NCBI GenBank assembly: GCA_019426215.1
Contig: CM033399.1
Span: forward strand, 24,685,022 to 24,749,021
DNA length: 64,000 bases
Source of the DNA: Buddleja alternifolia
Taxonomy: Eukaryota > Streptophyta > Magnoliopsida > Lamiales > Scrophulariaceae
Direction: 5' to 3'
Below the pieces are notes generated by a model. That model saw nothing but the letters and a program-made list of their open reading frames with translations. It was not told where the DNA came from and searched no databases. The position numbers and the translations under genes are program-made. Shown here piece after piece: positions 24,776-36,100 of the stretch. How positions within the stretch are numbered: position 1 is the first letter of the stretch; the number at the start of each line of letters is the position of its first letter.

Positions 24776-26310
24776 AAGGAAACCTAAACTAATAAGAAAA
24801 CATAAACTAATAATAACTCTAACACTCTCCCCCAGTTGAAACGGTAGGAGCTCGAACGTTGAGATTAGAACGAAACTCCAAGAACAATGCAGAGGGCAAG
24901 CCTTTGGTGAAGATGTCAGCAAAGTGGCGCAAAGATGGTACATGCAACACACGAACATCACCTAAAGTAACTTTCTCGCGTATAAAATGTAAATCTAATT
25001 CCACATGTTTAGTACGTTGATGCTGTGCGGGGTTGGAAGATAGATAAACAGCATCACAGTAAACAAGAGTAACAGAAAGCAGAGGACAATGAAGCTCAAG
25101 AAGAAGATTACGTAACGAAGAGGTTTTAGCAATCGCATTAGCAACACCGCGGTATTCTGCTTCAGCACTAGAACGGGAAACAACGTTTTGACATTTAGAG
25201 GACCATAAAATTAAGTTATCACCCAAAAAGACACAGTAACCAGACGTAGACCTACGAGTATCTGGACAACCAGCCCAGTCAGTATCGGAATAGGCAATGA
25301 GTTGAGATGAGGAGGAGGGACGACGAGAGAGACCCTGATAAATGGTACCGCGAAGATAACAAAGAACAGGCTTGAGAGCGTTCATATGGTGAATGCGGAG
25401 ATCATGCATAAAGAGACAAAGTTTTTCAACGGCAAAAGAAAAGTCAGGGCAAGTAAAGGTGAGATATTGCAGAGCACCAACGAGACTCCGATATAGAGTG
25501 GGATCCGAGAAGAGAACCGTAGAGGAGAAGGAAAGCTTGGATTGCATGTCATCGGGAGTAGAGACAGAACTGCAGTCAGTCATGTTAGCCCGAACGAGAA
25601 TTTCCAAGGCAAATTTTTCTTGAGAAAGGAAAAGACTGGAGGAAGAACGAGAGATAAAAATACCAAGAAAGTAGTAGAGGGGTCCCAAATCGATCATGGC
25701 AAACTCAGAAGATAAAAGGGAAGTGAGTTTCGAAAGAACAGAGGGAGAAGATGCAGTTAAGAGAATGTCATCCACATAGAGGAGAGATAAGTGATGGAAG
25801 AGCCACGTCGAAAAATAAACAGAGAAGCATCTGATTTACTACTAAGAAAACCTAAGGTAGAAAGAAAAGAAGCAAAGCGATGATACCACGCATGGGGAGC
25901 TTGTTTAAGACCATATAAAGCTTTATTAAGGCGACAGACGTGGTTAGGAATATAAGGATTAGTTAAACCGGGAGGTTGTTTCATAACAACGGCTTCAGAG
26001 AGGTGACCATGAAGGAAAGCATTTTTGACATCAAATTGGTGTAAAGGCCAGGAAAACCTAAGGGCGATGCTAAGAACAGTAGGAATGGTGGCATGTTTAA
26101 CCACTAGACTGAAGGTATCCTCGTAATCAATGCCAGGCTGTTGAGCGAAGCTTTGAGCAACGAGAAGAGCCTTATAACAATCAAGAGAACCATCAGAGCG
26201 ATACTTCTGGCGAAAAATCCATTTGGAACCGACAAAGTTGACATTAGGAGGACAAGGAACAAGAGTCCAAGTGTCGTTGGAGTGAAGAGTAGAGAGTTCA
26301 TCAACCATGG
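24776..26310 (-). pseudogene. Element D 3' LTR remainder, RNase H and reverse transcriptase
   Basis: On the minus strand the RT entry runs from 26308, with 'NDTWTLVPCP', 'FDVKNAFLHG' and 'YGLKQAPHAWYHRF'. A frameshift at about 25770 separates this from a 318-residue frame that begins inside the catalytic YVDDILLT box and continues through RNase H ('YSDTDWAGCPDTRRSTSGY', 'SSAEAEYRGVA', 'YCDA') to the stop at 24819. The YVDD box itself is intact at the DNA level. Confidence 0.9.
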
Positions 26311-27990
26311 CAATTTTCCAATTTGGATTTTTGAGAGCTTGAGCATATGAATGAGGCAGAGGAGAGATGCTAGCAGCGGCAGAAAGTTAAAAAAGAGAGT
26401 GGGGTTTAGTAATTCCAGCTTTAGAACGAGTAATCATGGTGTTTGTGGAAAGCGGAGGGGGATCAGGAGTCACTGAAGATAACGTGGCAGAGGAAGGAGA
26501 ATGAGGTAGCATGGCGGCGAAGGTGACGTGGCAGTTGATGACATGTCAAGAGCTGCGAATGTGGAAGGCGGAGCGGGTGGAAAACCAAGCGGTGGTCCGG
26601 TTCGTGAAGGTCGAGAAGACGGGGCGGAGACGGGAACAAGAAAACTGAGAAAAAAGGAGAGTCTTCATCAGGGCAAAGAAAATCATAGGAGGTGGTGTCG
26701 TCGGCAGGTGAAAAAGAAGAGAAGGGGAACATTGATTCATCAAAGACGACGTGATGAGAGATGATTATTTTGTTAGAGTAGAGATCAAGACAGCGAAATC
26801 CTTTATGATGAGATGGATAGTCTAAGAAGAGACAAACCGAGGAACGAGGAGAGAGTTTGTGAGGAGAGGTGGCAGAAAGATTAGGATAGCAAAGGCATCC
26901 AAAGACTCGAAGATGATCATAGGTGGGAAAAATGCCATAGAGAAGCTCGAACGGAGTTTTGTAGGAGAAAGTGGTAGTAGGAAGGATATTGAGCAGATGA
27001 ACCGCCATATGTAAGGCTTCAGCCTAGAAAGAAAGAGTAAGAGTGGCTTGGAAGAGAAGAGAGCGAACAATGTTATTCACAGTTGGGATAGTTCGTTCAG
27101 CCTTACCGTTTTGTTGTGAAGTGTGTGGGCATGAAAACAAAACTGAATTCCATTTTCAATAAAGAAAGCGTGAAACAATTTATTATCAAATTCACCGCCA
27201 TGATCACATTGAATAGATTTAATTTTAAGGTGAAATGGAGTATGAACATAAGAATAAAGAATTTCAAAAATTGTATAAATATCAGATTTACGTAATAAAG
27301 GAAAAACCCAAAGAAAATGCAAAAAATTATCCAAAAATAAAACAAAATATTTAAAACCACCTAGACTAGAAACCGATGAGGTCCAAATATCTGAGTGAAC
27401 AACATCAAATAAATTAGAACTAACAGACGAGGAACTAGAAAAAGGTAAACACTTGTGTTTTCCAAGTTGACAAGCATGACAGATCGACTTAGAAACATCT
27501 TTATTACAATTAATAAAATTACGACTATTAAGAAAAGAAATAATAGAAACACCTGGGTGTCTGAGATGACGATGCCAAGTAGTTGGAGAAGATAAAGGTG
27601 AGGAAAGAGTAGAGACGAGAGAGGTGGAATCTTGGAAGGGGTAGAGATCACCATTGTTGTCACTACGAAGAAGAAGGTCACCGGTCCGAAGATCCTTAAC
27701 AGAAAAACAAAAAGGGTCAAACTCAATGGAACAGTGATTATCTCGAGTAAATTGACGGACAGAGATGAGATTTTTAACTAAGGAGGGGAAAATAAGAACA
27801 TTATTGAGGGGGGGAGAGCGAGAGTGAGAAGGAAAAGACAAATGACCAATATGAGTGACTTTCCGTTGAGGGGAGCAACGACTTAGAGGTAGGAGAAAGA
27901 GAGAAATCCGGTAGAAGAGTAGCCGAGAAAAATGCCAAGAATGGAGGTGGCGAATGACTTGAGGGAGGAGGCACCAGGAATTTTAGGTTT
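26311..27990 (-). pseudogene. Element D integrase and truncated protease
   Basis: Minus-strand frames: 27841-27077 begins just before the GAG-pre-integrase region ('WHRHLRHPGVSI', 'CHACQLGKHKCLPF') and runs through the first part of the integrase core ('HSDIWTSS', 'FVLFLDNF', 'CDHGGEFDN'). After a frame change, 27008-26463 continues with the integrase C-terminal half ('PFELLYGIFPTYDHLRVFGCLCY'). No gag and no protease DSG box occur before the PBS; the usual 1.5 kb of gag-protease is absent. Confidence 0.85.
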
Positions 27991-28002
27991 AGGCTGATAC
28001 CA

Positions 28003-28140
28003 TGTTATGATATTAATCCCCTTAATATTATTAATAATGACAAGGTTTATATAGAGAGTACAAGCATGAGAAATATGGAAAGAACAATAATAAGGAAACC
28101 TAAACTAATAAGGAAACATAAACTAATAATAACTCTAACA
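28003..28140 (-). repeat. 5' LTR of element D (138 bp)
   Basis: On the minus strand starts TGTTAGAGTTATTATTAG and ends AATATCATAACA, followed by the PBS. It contains a repeated 'ctaaactaataagg/ataaactaataa' motif. The other LTR is split by element C. Confidence 0.9.
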
Positions 28141-28361
28141 AAAACATCTCTATACCCTTTGCCTTGTAGTGAATTTCAACCCTACAAACAGGGCAAATTT
28201 ATAAGGATGTTTTAGGAGCTACAATTTTTTATCAAGTTTCCAACCAAAAAGGGGTTTGGTGTTGGGTTTACATAAACAGAGGGGTATTTTTGCCTATTGT
28301 TTTAACAGGAGGGGGTGTTTAGCAATTTCGGACTAACACAGGGGGAAAAATTAATTATCCC

Positions 28362-28490
28362 TTAAAATAAAGTGTATCACAAGTTTAGTAAAAATCATGT
28401 GTCTCCCACTAGCTCTGCTCGAGGAAGAAGAATACAAAATTATAATTTTTGGAACAATAATTTGGAGACAGAGCTCAAATGAGCAAACCA

Positions 28491-28522
<32 letters not shown>

Positions 28523-28588
28523 TGACATTTGCAAGTGTTACAAATCAATTTTCATGTTAGAAGTTTTGATGATGATAATTAAAATTTT
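28362..28588. other. Short intergenic stretch with a C/A homopolymer
   Basis: No gene. Contains about twenty consecutive C followed by nine A at 28491-28519, a hotspot for sequencing or assembly error. Confidence 0.7.
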
Positions 28589-28990
28589 GTTAGACCCCAA
28601 ATTATGTAAGTTTGATTCTTTCATTTGAAAATATGTATATAGGCTTTAACATTATATTGTTTTAGATGTTTTAGTCTTGTTTAGATTTAAGGATAAGTGT
28701 TGGACGCTTGCAGCGTTCACACGCAGAATTAAGAGTGATCGGTTCGTCAAGTTTACGTAGAAGATACGCTTGAAGTCCAAATGAGATAATTTGAACGTTT
28801 AGAACAAATCGAAAAGACTTGACCAAACTGTGAAGATTGCTTCAGTGTCAAAGCAACGTCAAAACGACATAATTCACCTGAATTAATTCTGAAATCCAGA
28901 TAGAGTTTAACCATTGGCCCCTTTGGATATTCTATTTTGTCCGTAAGCAAGCAAATTCTCTTACTCAATGGGCTCTTCACTCCAATTTTT
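28589..28990 (+). repeat. Truncated Sirevirus-type LTR fragment, related to element A
   Basis: Starts TGTTAGACCCCAAA, followed by 'gtaagtttgatt', the same LTR start as element A read on its coding strand (TGTTAGACCCCAAAATATATAAGTTTGATT). It has the recurrent GACGCTTG-type words at 28703 and 28768. The fragment loses recognisable LTR sequence before a MITE at about 29000, and no PBS or coding DNA follows. Orientation is plus, opposite to element A. Confidence 0.6.
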
Positions 28991-28994
28991 TTTT

Positions 28995-29480
28995 CGATAA
29001 AATTGATAAAGGTATTCCACATTCTGTTAGAGGTACTCCACTTTTATTTAAAATTTCACCACATAGACAAAAATACCCTTTAGTCTATTAAAGTAATTTT
29101 TATCATTTTCTTTGACAAACTACTTTTATATCACTTTTCTAACTAAATGTAGAATAAGTATTAAAATAGTTCATAATTTTGAATTTTAAAAGTGATGAAT
29201 AACTACCGTAAATAATTGTAGACTTGACTAAAACTTTTGCTTATTTATTTGAACCAAATTAGGACATTTACCAAAAAAAAAAATTAGGATAAATGTTTCA
29301 TAGAAAAGAATTAAAAAATATTCTTCAAAGTTTATTTAGAAGAGATTATTCACTTTACCTTTTAACATTAATAAAAAATTTATATGATATATTGAGGGGC
29401 ATTATAGTCAACTTAATTAATTTAAAAAGGATGTGGAGTGCTTTTAACAAAATGTGGAGTGTCTTTAACAATTCCCTTTT
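28995..29480. mobile_element. Fold-back MITE H
   Basis: The left arm (about 29000-29045: 'ttgataaaggtattccacattctgttagaggtactccac') is inverted at about 29430-29475 ('gtggagtgcttttaacaaaatgtggagtgtctttaacaatt'). The interior is AT-rich and non-coding. Exact ends and target duplication are not clear because both sides are T-rich. Confidence 0.65.
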
Positions 29481-30547
29481 TTCAACTACATTGGTTCCAA
29501 AAATGTTGATTGTGTTTTGCTTGATTTTGTTTCTACTGAATATTAGTTATATTTGATACTTCAAATTCTCTTCCTAATGCAAGTATTCGGAGTTTTTGAG
29601 TTGAGAGAGAGAGAGAGAAATGCCGCATTGTTATAACTAATAAAATGCAACTAAACTTACTAGATCCAATTTTAATATCTTGTAATTATATATTTTTTAT
29701 ACAAACATGAAATAATTTGCCAAATTTTTTATAAAGACGGTAAAAGTTAAAAAGAAGTTTGAACGTGGATGTTCTCATGGCTTGTTATAAGATAACAAAA
29801 ACGCATTAAGATCTATTAAAAGCTACTATATCTAAAATGCATGTAATTTTAGGTTTTATAATAAAAATAATAACGTGTAAAATAAAATATGTGTGTGGTT
29901 GTTGGAAAGTAAAAAAAAATATGAAAAAGTAAATTTTTTAAATTTTTTATAATGTGAAAAAGAAAAGATTACATAAGTAGGTGTATAATATTAAATTTTA
30001 AGCAACATGAAAATTATAATCATATTGTTATTGACTCAAATAAATGAGCAATTTAAATTATTTAATATTTTATCGAAAATGAAACTTCATTATTTATTTC
30101 TTAGTTTTATGCATCTGTAATAATAAATACTTATTAAAAATATATATAAAAATAAGTTGCAATTTAAAAGGTATACAAATTGTTTTTTCAAAGTATTAAT
30201 ATTCTATTTGACATTTTTATCATATAAACAACAGAAGAAAAAACGAATCAACAACCAAATTGTGGGTGATAGAGAGACATAGAATTGAAAATTCAAGAAG
30301 AAAAAGTACAAAAAGAATCCCATGAAACAAAATATAAAACCAACATCATGTCACGATCGTCAATACTGGAGCACGGAAACCAATACAATCATTTATTGAA
30401 TAATAAAATAGTATTTTTATTTATTTTTAGGATTTGAATATTCAATTATTTAGTTTCTTTATATAATTTGTCAAACATTGTACGATCGTTTTTCATTTGA
30501 TTGTCTTCAAATATATAATTAATTGATTATAGTTCTGTAATAATTTA
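29481..30547. other. AT-rich intergenic DNA
   Basis: No gene or structured repeat recognised beyond poly(A)/(T) tracts and a short GA run near 29605. Confidence 0.5.
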
Positions 30548-30959
30548 CACCACAAATAAAGAAAATATTTGTGACAAAATGTCAAGTTAAAATTTGTCAT
30601 TAATTATAAATTTTTAGTGATTAGAATTTTTGTTTTATCACAAGAATAGATTTTACATGTTTAATAGTGATAAAATTTGTATAATAGTTATCACTCTTGA
30701 TAATTAGTGACAAGAAAATTGTTTTCACTATTAATAATTAGTGGCACACTTTTTGTGAAAACTTAGTGACAACAATTATATTTGTCACTGTATTGTGTTG
30801 TTACTAAGTTGTGTCACTAATTGTCAATAGTGACAACTTAAAAAAAAATTGTCGCTAAAATTTTTTATTGTGACAAAGTAATAATTATTATCACTCATTA
30901 TATATCTAGTGAGAATTTTAATATTGTTATTTCAAATTGTCATTTATATTGTTATAGTG
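30548..30959. mobile_element. CACTA-like non-autonomous element (about 412 bp)
   Basis: The right end on the minus strand reads CACTATAACAATATAAATGACA, with a CACTA terminus; the left end reads CACCACAAATAAAG. Between them many 'agtgacaa' / 'ttgtcact' words occur in both orientations, as in CACTA subterminal repeats. Flanks TTA and TTG would be a 3-bp duplication with one mismatch. The left end is degraded, so the class is probable, not proven. Confidence 0.5.
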
Positions 30960-32850
30960 TTGAGAAAGGTCGTACATTTTACCAACCATATTCTTTGAAA
31001 ATAAATTGTCTTAGTACTAGGAAAAAGAACTTGTAATATGACTAGAAATTTGATTAAAAATGCTAGCAATTGAAAATCAATACAACGATAACAATAATCA
31101 AAGCTCAGAAATGCAAACACATTCTTCGTTGTGTTTCTATTGCGTACGCATCAATTTTTTTACATGGAACGATGTATTCTTACTTCTTTTATATTTTTGA
31201 AATAAATACTTTATCATATAAATGAAAAAACTTAGGCCAAGTACCAACAATAATTGTTATAGTTCTATAAGCTTTTATTGCTTATTCGGGACAAAATTGT
31301 TAATTCTATTTGACTAGAAAAGTAGACAACTTGATTTAACAAGAATCGCTTAATTGAATTGAATGACGATATGAAGTAATTCTATTTGACTAGATACATA
31401 TGCATTTTAACTTAACTCAAGTGCAATTTATAACCTCCATTGATTTAAGTCTCGGTGACCTTTTAAATTGTTGAAATTCTTGCTAAATCAGAGGGAAAAG
31501 GTTGAGTTCAAGGATGGACAAAAATACAAGTGTTTTACGCTAGAAACTCAGACTTCTCAAAATGCTTTTCATAATTACAATGATTAGCTTATGCAAAGAT
31601 AATTACGCCACTAAACCACTACGCATTCCTCTGTTCCAACTTTCAAGTTTCGGGTTCTACCAGAGACAAAACCAAAGGGGGCCGGTGGGCGCACCGGTCT
31701 CCATCAACTTTAAGAATTTCTTTTTCGTTTTTATGAACTTTTGAAATTTAAAAATAGCAAGTTTTGATGACTTATTTTTTGTTTTCGTCCCAAACCCTAA
31801 ATCATGACTCTCACAATAAAAGAAAAGAAAAATGGAGAAAGATAACTCGAATTAAATTAATCAAAAATTGTTGTGGCTCTTCTTTTTTTATAGAGCTAAA
31901 TAAAGTCTTTATTGCTCAAAATTATAACTATCAATTCTAATTTATCAAGCTAGATATACAAATTACTCCTTTTTCTTGAATTAAAAAAAAAAAGCGCCGT
32001 TTTCATCCCCAATTGATCACTTCTCAAACACAAACAAACATAAACTATTCAAAAGAATTATAGATATTTTAATCATTCTATCCATTATCTCTTTCTTCTG
32101 TTACTCTCAATGCCCGTTCCGTCCGGTAACTTCATGTCAGAACAAATCTAATGGTCCGAATGTGAATTTTAAAGTCTATCTCTCTTATACAAATATATGT
32201 GTGAGTGAGGTGAATAATTTTGATAGATATGGTGGCCCCGATTGGATGGGATGTTTTTTCTCATTTCTCGATTTCTCAGAGATTTTTTTCATCAAAAATT
32301 TATTTATTTGACATTTCACAAAAAACTACTACAAACAATTTCTCAGAAAAAAATCTCAAATTTTTTAAAAAAATGGATTACTTGGCATTTCTCTCAGATT
32401 TTTCTCAGAAAGTCAAAAATTTTATCATTCATGATTAGACAGTTCACTTAATAATTAAAAATACTTTATCCGCCAATATCTTGATATAATTATCAAAATA
32501 ATCACATATCTTTGTTTGAAATGATGTAGGCTACGAAATAAGATCTACTTAGCATATTTTTTTATGTCTTAATCGATGAGTTTAGCTTAAATATATTAAA
32601 TATTCTTACAAAAACAAAACTCATCCATACAAATTTCCCAAAAAAATTATAAAAAAAATATATCACATCACGCTTGATCATTACATTTTTTTCAATCAAA
32701 AAAATTTATCCAAACACACTTTCTCTTTCATATATCTATTTTCTTAAAAATAATTTCTCTTACTTTATCTATTAAAAATGAAAAATTGGAAATAGACGTC
32801 CATCAAATCGACATTGTACTCTGTCTAGCATAAATTTTACCAAGTGTGTT
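30960..32850. other. AT-rich intergenic DNA upstream of the LRR kinase gene
   Basis: No gene found. The stretch 32235-32425 repeats 'tttctcag(a)aa'-type words in both orientations and may be a decayed repeat. Open frames are short and without similarity. Confidence 0.45.
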
Positions 32851-33053
32851 TGTTTCCATCCAGTGGCTGTCTGTTTCTGACACCAAACGCTTGTCTTTGA
32901 ATCCAAGTCTTCCTCATTTGTCTATAACCTCACTCTCTCATTTTCTAGTGGACTTTGCTTTCATGGGTTGTTAATGATTTTGATTCCATCCAGATTTGCT
33001 GTTAAGCTTTCCCTTTTTTTTACTTTCACTTTGTATCCTTCTCCTCCTCCTCA

Positions 33054-33061
33054 GTATAAAG
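33054..33061 (+). promoter_or_regulatory. Candidate TATA box of the LRR pseudokinase gene
   Basis: GTATAAAG follows a CT-rich run (33040-33052) about 90 bases before the ATG at 33148. Position fits a core promoter; not experimentally supported. Confidence 0.5.
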
Positions 33062-33147
33062 TTTAAAGATCGTTACGGCTTTATTTTCAGTTGCATATAT
33101 TAATCTTTGAAGCACTTGTTGTTCAAGCTCTCGTATGTAGCAGCGTA

Positions 33148-36100
33148 ATGTGTAGAAGAAACATGATATCTTTAACTTCTTTACAAGCTATTTTGCTCAC
33201 TACTTTAGGACTCTTCCTTTCGCATTCCCTTGGATTTCCAATCAATGAAGGCAAGTACTTTCACCACCACCAACCACTTTTACTTGATTCCATTCATCTT
33301 ATTACTCTCACTAACAACTATAATTCTTACATTTCTAACAATGTGATTGATATTCATCACTTAATCGCAATGTGGGATCATTGTTTCGATTTATCTTGCA
33401 AGAATTTCGAGTTTTTAGTCATTGATAAAGCATGTGAAAAAAATATATATAGGAATGTGGTTATAGGAGAATTAATTACAGAGTTTATAAGTATATTTTC
33501 TCACATATAGGAATTGTGGGTTTTATTCAGTTGGAGCTTTAAGTTCTTTCAAGAGAGCTATTATTGAGGACCCTTTGCTGGTTTTGTCAAATTGGAATCC
33601 TGTGGAATCACATCCATGTAACTGGTCCGGCATTTCATGTTCGATCGCTGGAGACCATGTCCTGAAGCTGTAAGGTTTTCGGGTTTATATACTATTGAAC
33701 CAATGAATATACATTTTTTGTTCATATTAACATTTATAGTTAAGAATTGGAAGTAAGAGTAGTTGCCTAATTAGACTTCCCATTTGTGACTCGGGCTCGA
33801 ACTGCAGTAACATATCCGGCGCATCTTTAAAGGGTTTTATTACACCACAATTTTACCTGCTGTCAGCTTTGCAAGAATTGTAAGCTCTTGTTTTATAACT
33901 ATAATTTGCTTTCTATATTTAGCTATTGAGGTAAGGTAGTTATGCTGATCATGTCTTCCTCTGATCAACAGAATTTTGCATGGGAATTTTTTGAGGGGCA
34001 CAATACCTAAGGAAATTGGAATGTTGAAAAATCTCAAGGTGTTGGATTTGGGATCGAACCAGCTAACAGGAAAAATCCCGCCCGAGATTGGAAACTTGAC
34101 CAGAATTGAGAAAATGTTAGTGGAAAATGAGTGCTAAATGTTGAGATTAATCTTTCTTACCAGCTAATCTGTTTTTACATTCCATCTTTACAGAAACCTT
34201 CAATCTAATGAGTTGACTGGGAAATTGCCTTATGAACTTGGTAACTTGAAATACCTTGAGGAACTTCGACTTGATAGGAACAAGTTTTTAGGAGCTATCC
34301 CTGCCAGTAAAAGCTCAGGAATTCCTTCCAACAAACATGGATTGTAAGTAGAAAATATTTAAATATAAATTTATGATTCAGAAATAATTCTGACCCTCTA
34401 AACCTTGGATCTTTTCTCATTCCATATTAGCTTGTACTTTTTTTTGTTCTTCATTTTAGGGAGGGGGGTTGCCTTTTACAGTTAATTTTTGCATGTTTTT
34501 TCATAGAAGTTTGTTTCCTTTTTCTTGTATTTCGTTCAATTCGTATTTTTTTGGTTACACGTTCAATTCGTATTTGATTGCTTTATTTAGATCAATTTTC
34601 AGCCAATGCTTGCATTTTCTATCCAGGAACTAGTTTCTTAATTTTGTTTTTCAAACAATTGTATTAGGTATGCTTCAAATGGCAGCCGTATGGGGTTTTG
34701 TGGATCCTCCCAATTAAAAGTGGCTGATTTATCGAACAATTTTTTTATTGGAAACATACCTAAGTGCTTGAAGTATCTACCAAGGTAGTTTATGTATTTT
34801 TGTTTCATTTTCTCCTCTTTATCTATTTGTTATTGTCCTCATCTTATCTTGCGGATTTAAAGTTTGTTTTTTTTTGATATAGGTCAAGCTTCCAAGAAAA
34901 TTGCCTTCAAGACAAAGATCCCAACCAGCGCCCCTCTGCACAATGTGGTAGGATATTATGCACACTACTATAGCAAATGACAGCTCTGTTCCATAAAAGC
35001 TTAAAAACATGGATACAATTTTGAATTTTCTTCAATTATAGGAAAGTAGCGATATATAATGACTCTTGAAATGTGACGCCATATTAATGTTTCACTAAAG
35101 CTGATATGTGACAAATTGTTGGATTTGATTTGTCCTGTAGTGATGAAAACTTCTAATTTAGGTGCTGCACCACCCACTAAAGCTCATCAAGAAGTTAGCA
35201 CAAAGCATAGGCCTATTGAAGATGGATCCAAACATCAATCTAGTGATTCAAAACCCGCATGGCTCTTGACTCTCGAGATAGTGACAGGAATTATGGTTAG
35301 TTTGCTCTTTGGCATTGCTCTTTTTAGTGCAGTTCGAAAGTGGAAGAGAAAACCGTCAATCATCATCCCGTGGAAGAAGTCTTCAAGTACAAAGGATTAC
35401 ATGACAATTTACATAGGTTAGTCTCTTTAACACCGTGGTTATTAAGGTTTATTTGTTGAAGCGTTTGCATACATGCCCTATTTTGATCAATCCTGATACT
35501 TTGTTGGTAATCTAATTGCTTGCTCTTCGTTACTACTCTCTTGCAATGATCTAAATCATTTTTGAGGGATATTTGTGAAGGATAATGCTAAAAATCTTCC
35601 TCCCAACTCCTAAAGATGATACAAATTTGGCTGCATTTTCTACTATAATGTGTTCATTCTTTTTTAGAAAAATCTCTTATATATATTATATCTCTTTTTT
35701 TGGAGTTGTTGACTTGTTTAACCTAAGTAACTCTGTACTGTAATTTTGCATTTTAGTCAACACAAAAAGAATTAAAATATCATATCAAGTTATTAAGTAT
35801 TAGTGAAAAAGGAGACATAAGTTTGTAAAGATGAATATAGGAACACATGCATTACAAAATTCCACTTCCACATCTAATTTCAAAATTCTTGTTAATTTTA
35901 TGATGCCTATAAAAGAAGGAAAAAAAGATAGAAAGAAAAGAAAAGGAAATGAACTCATAAATCTTATTACAAAACAAAGTCTCAATTCAAGATAATAACA
36001 ATATTATTTACATAATTACCCGTAAAAAAAATATACTATCATAGGGATATGTTAGTTGGATCAAAGATTCAAAGAAATTTTTACAAATATTCAGACTTAT

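Larger units (their letters stand above)
15541..28140 (-). mobile_element. Element D: short-LTR Ty1/copia retrotransposon, split by element C
   Basis: The minus-strand 5' LTR is 28003-28140 (138 bp). The 3' LTR is 15541-15637 plus 24776-24824, interrupted by element C. The flanking 5-bp duplication is AAAAC (15536-15540 and 28141-28145). The PBS (TGGTATCAGCC) follows the 5' LTR at about 27991-28002, and a G-rich polypurine tract (CTGGGGGAGAG on minus) precedes the 3' LTR at 24825-24836. Only about 150 bp separate the PBS from a partial protease/integrase frame, so gag and the protease active site have been deleted. Confidence 0.9.
15389..28361. mobile_element. Fold-back MITE E, split by elements D and C
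   Basis: Arms at 15389-15540 and 28146-28361 are inverted copies of each other over most of their length: both carry 'gcaatttcggacta', 'gttttaacagga..g.gtgttt', and 'tttacataaac' as complements. The outer ends are flanked by a perfect 9-bp duplication TTAAAATAA (15380-15388 and 28362-28370). A 9-bp TSD with long imperfect arms and no coding capacity fits a Mutator-like fold-back MITE. The 12.6 kb between the arms is copia element D containing element C. Confidence 0.85.

Noticed and set aside
24819..25775. A long frame resembling a host RNase H or polymerase
   Set aside because: It is the RT/RNase H part of copia element D, bounded by its LTR and purine tract.
33091..33147. Upstream extension of the LRR kinase reading frame
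   Set aside because: It starts at TTG, lies close to the TATA box, and would place extra residues before the signal peptide; the first ATG is at 33148.
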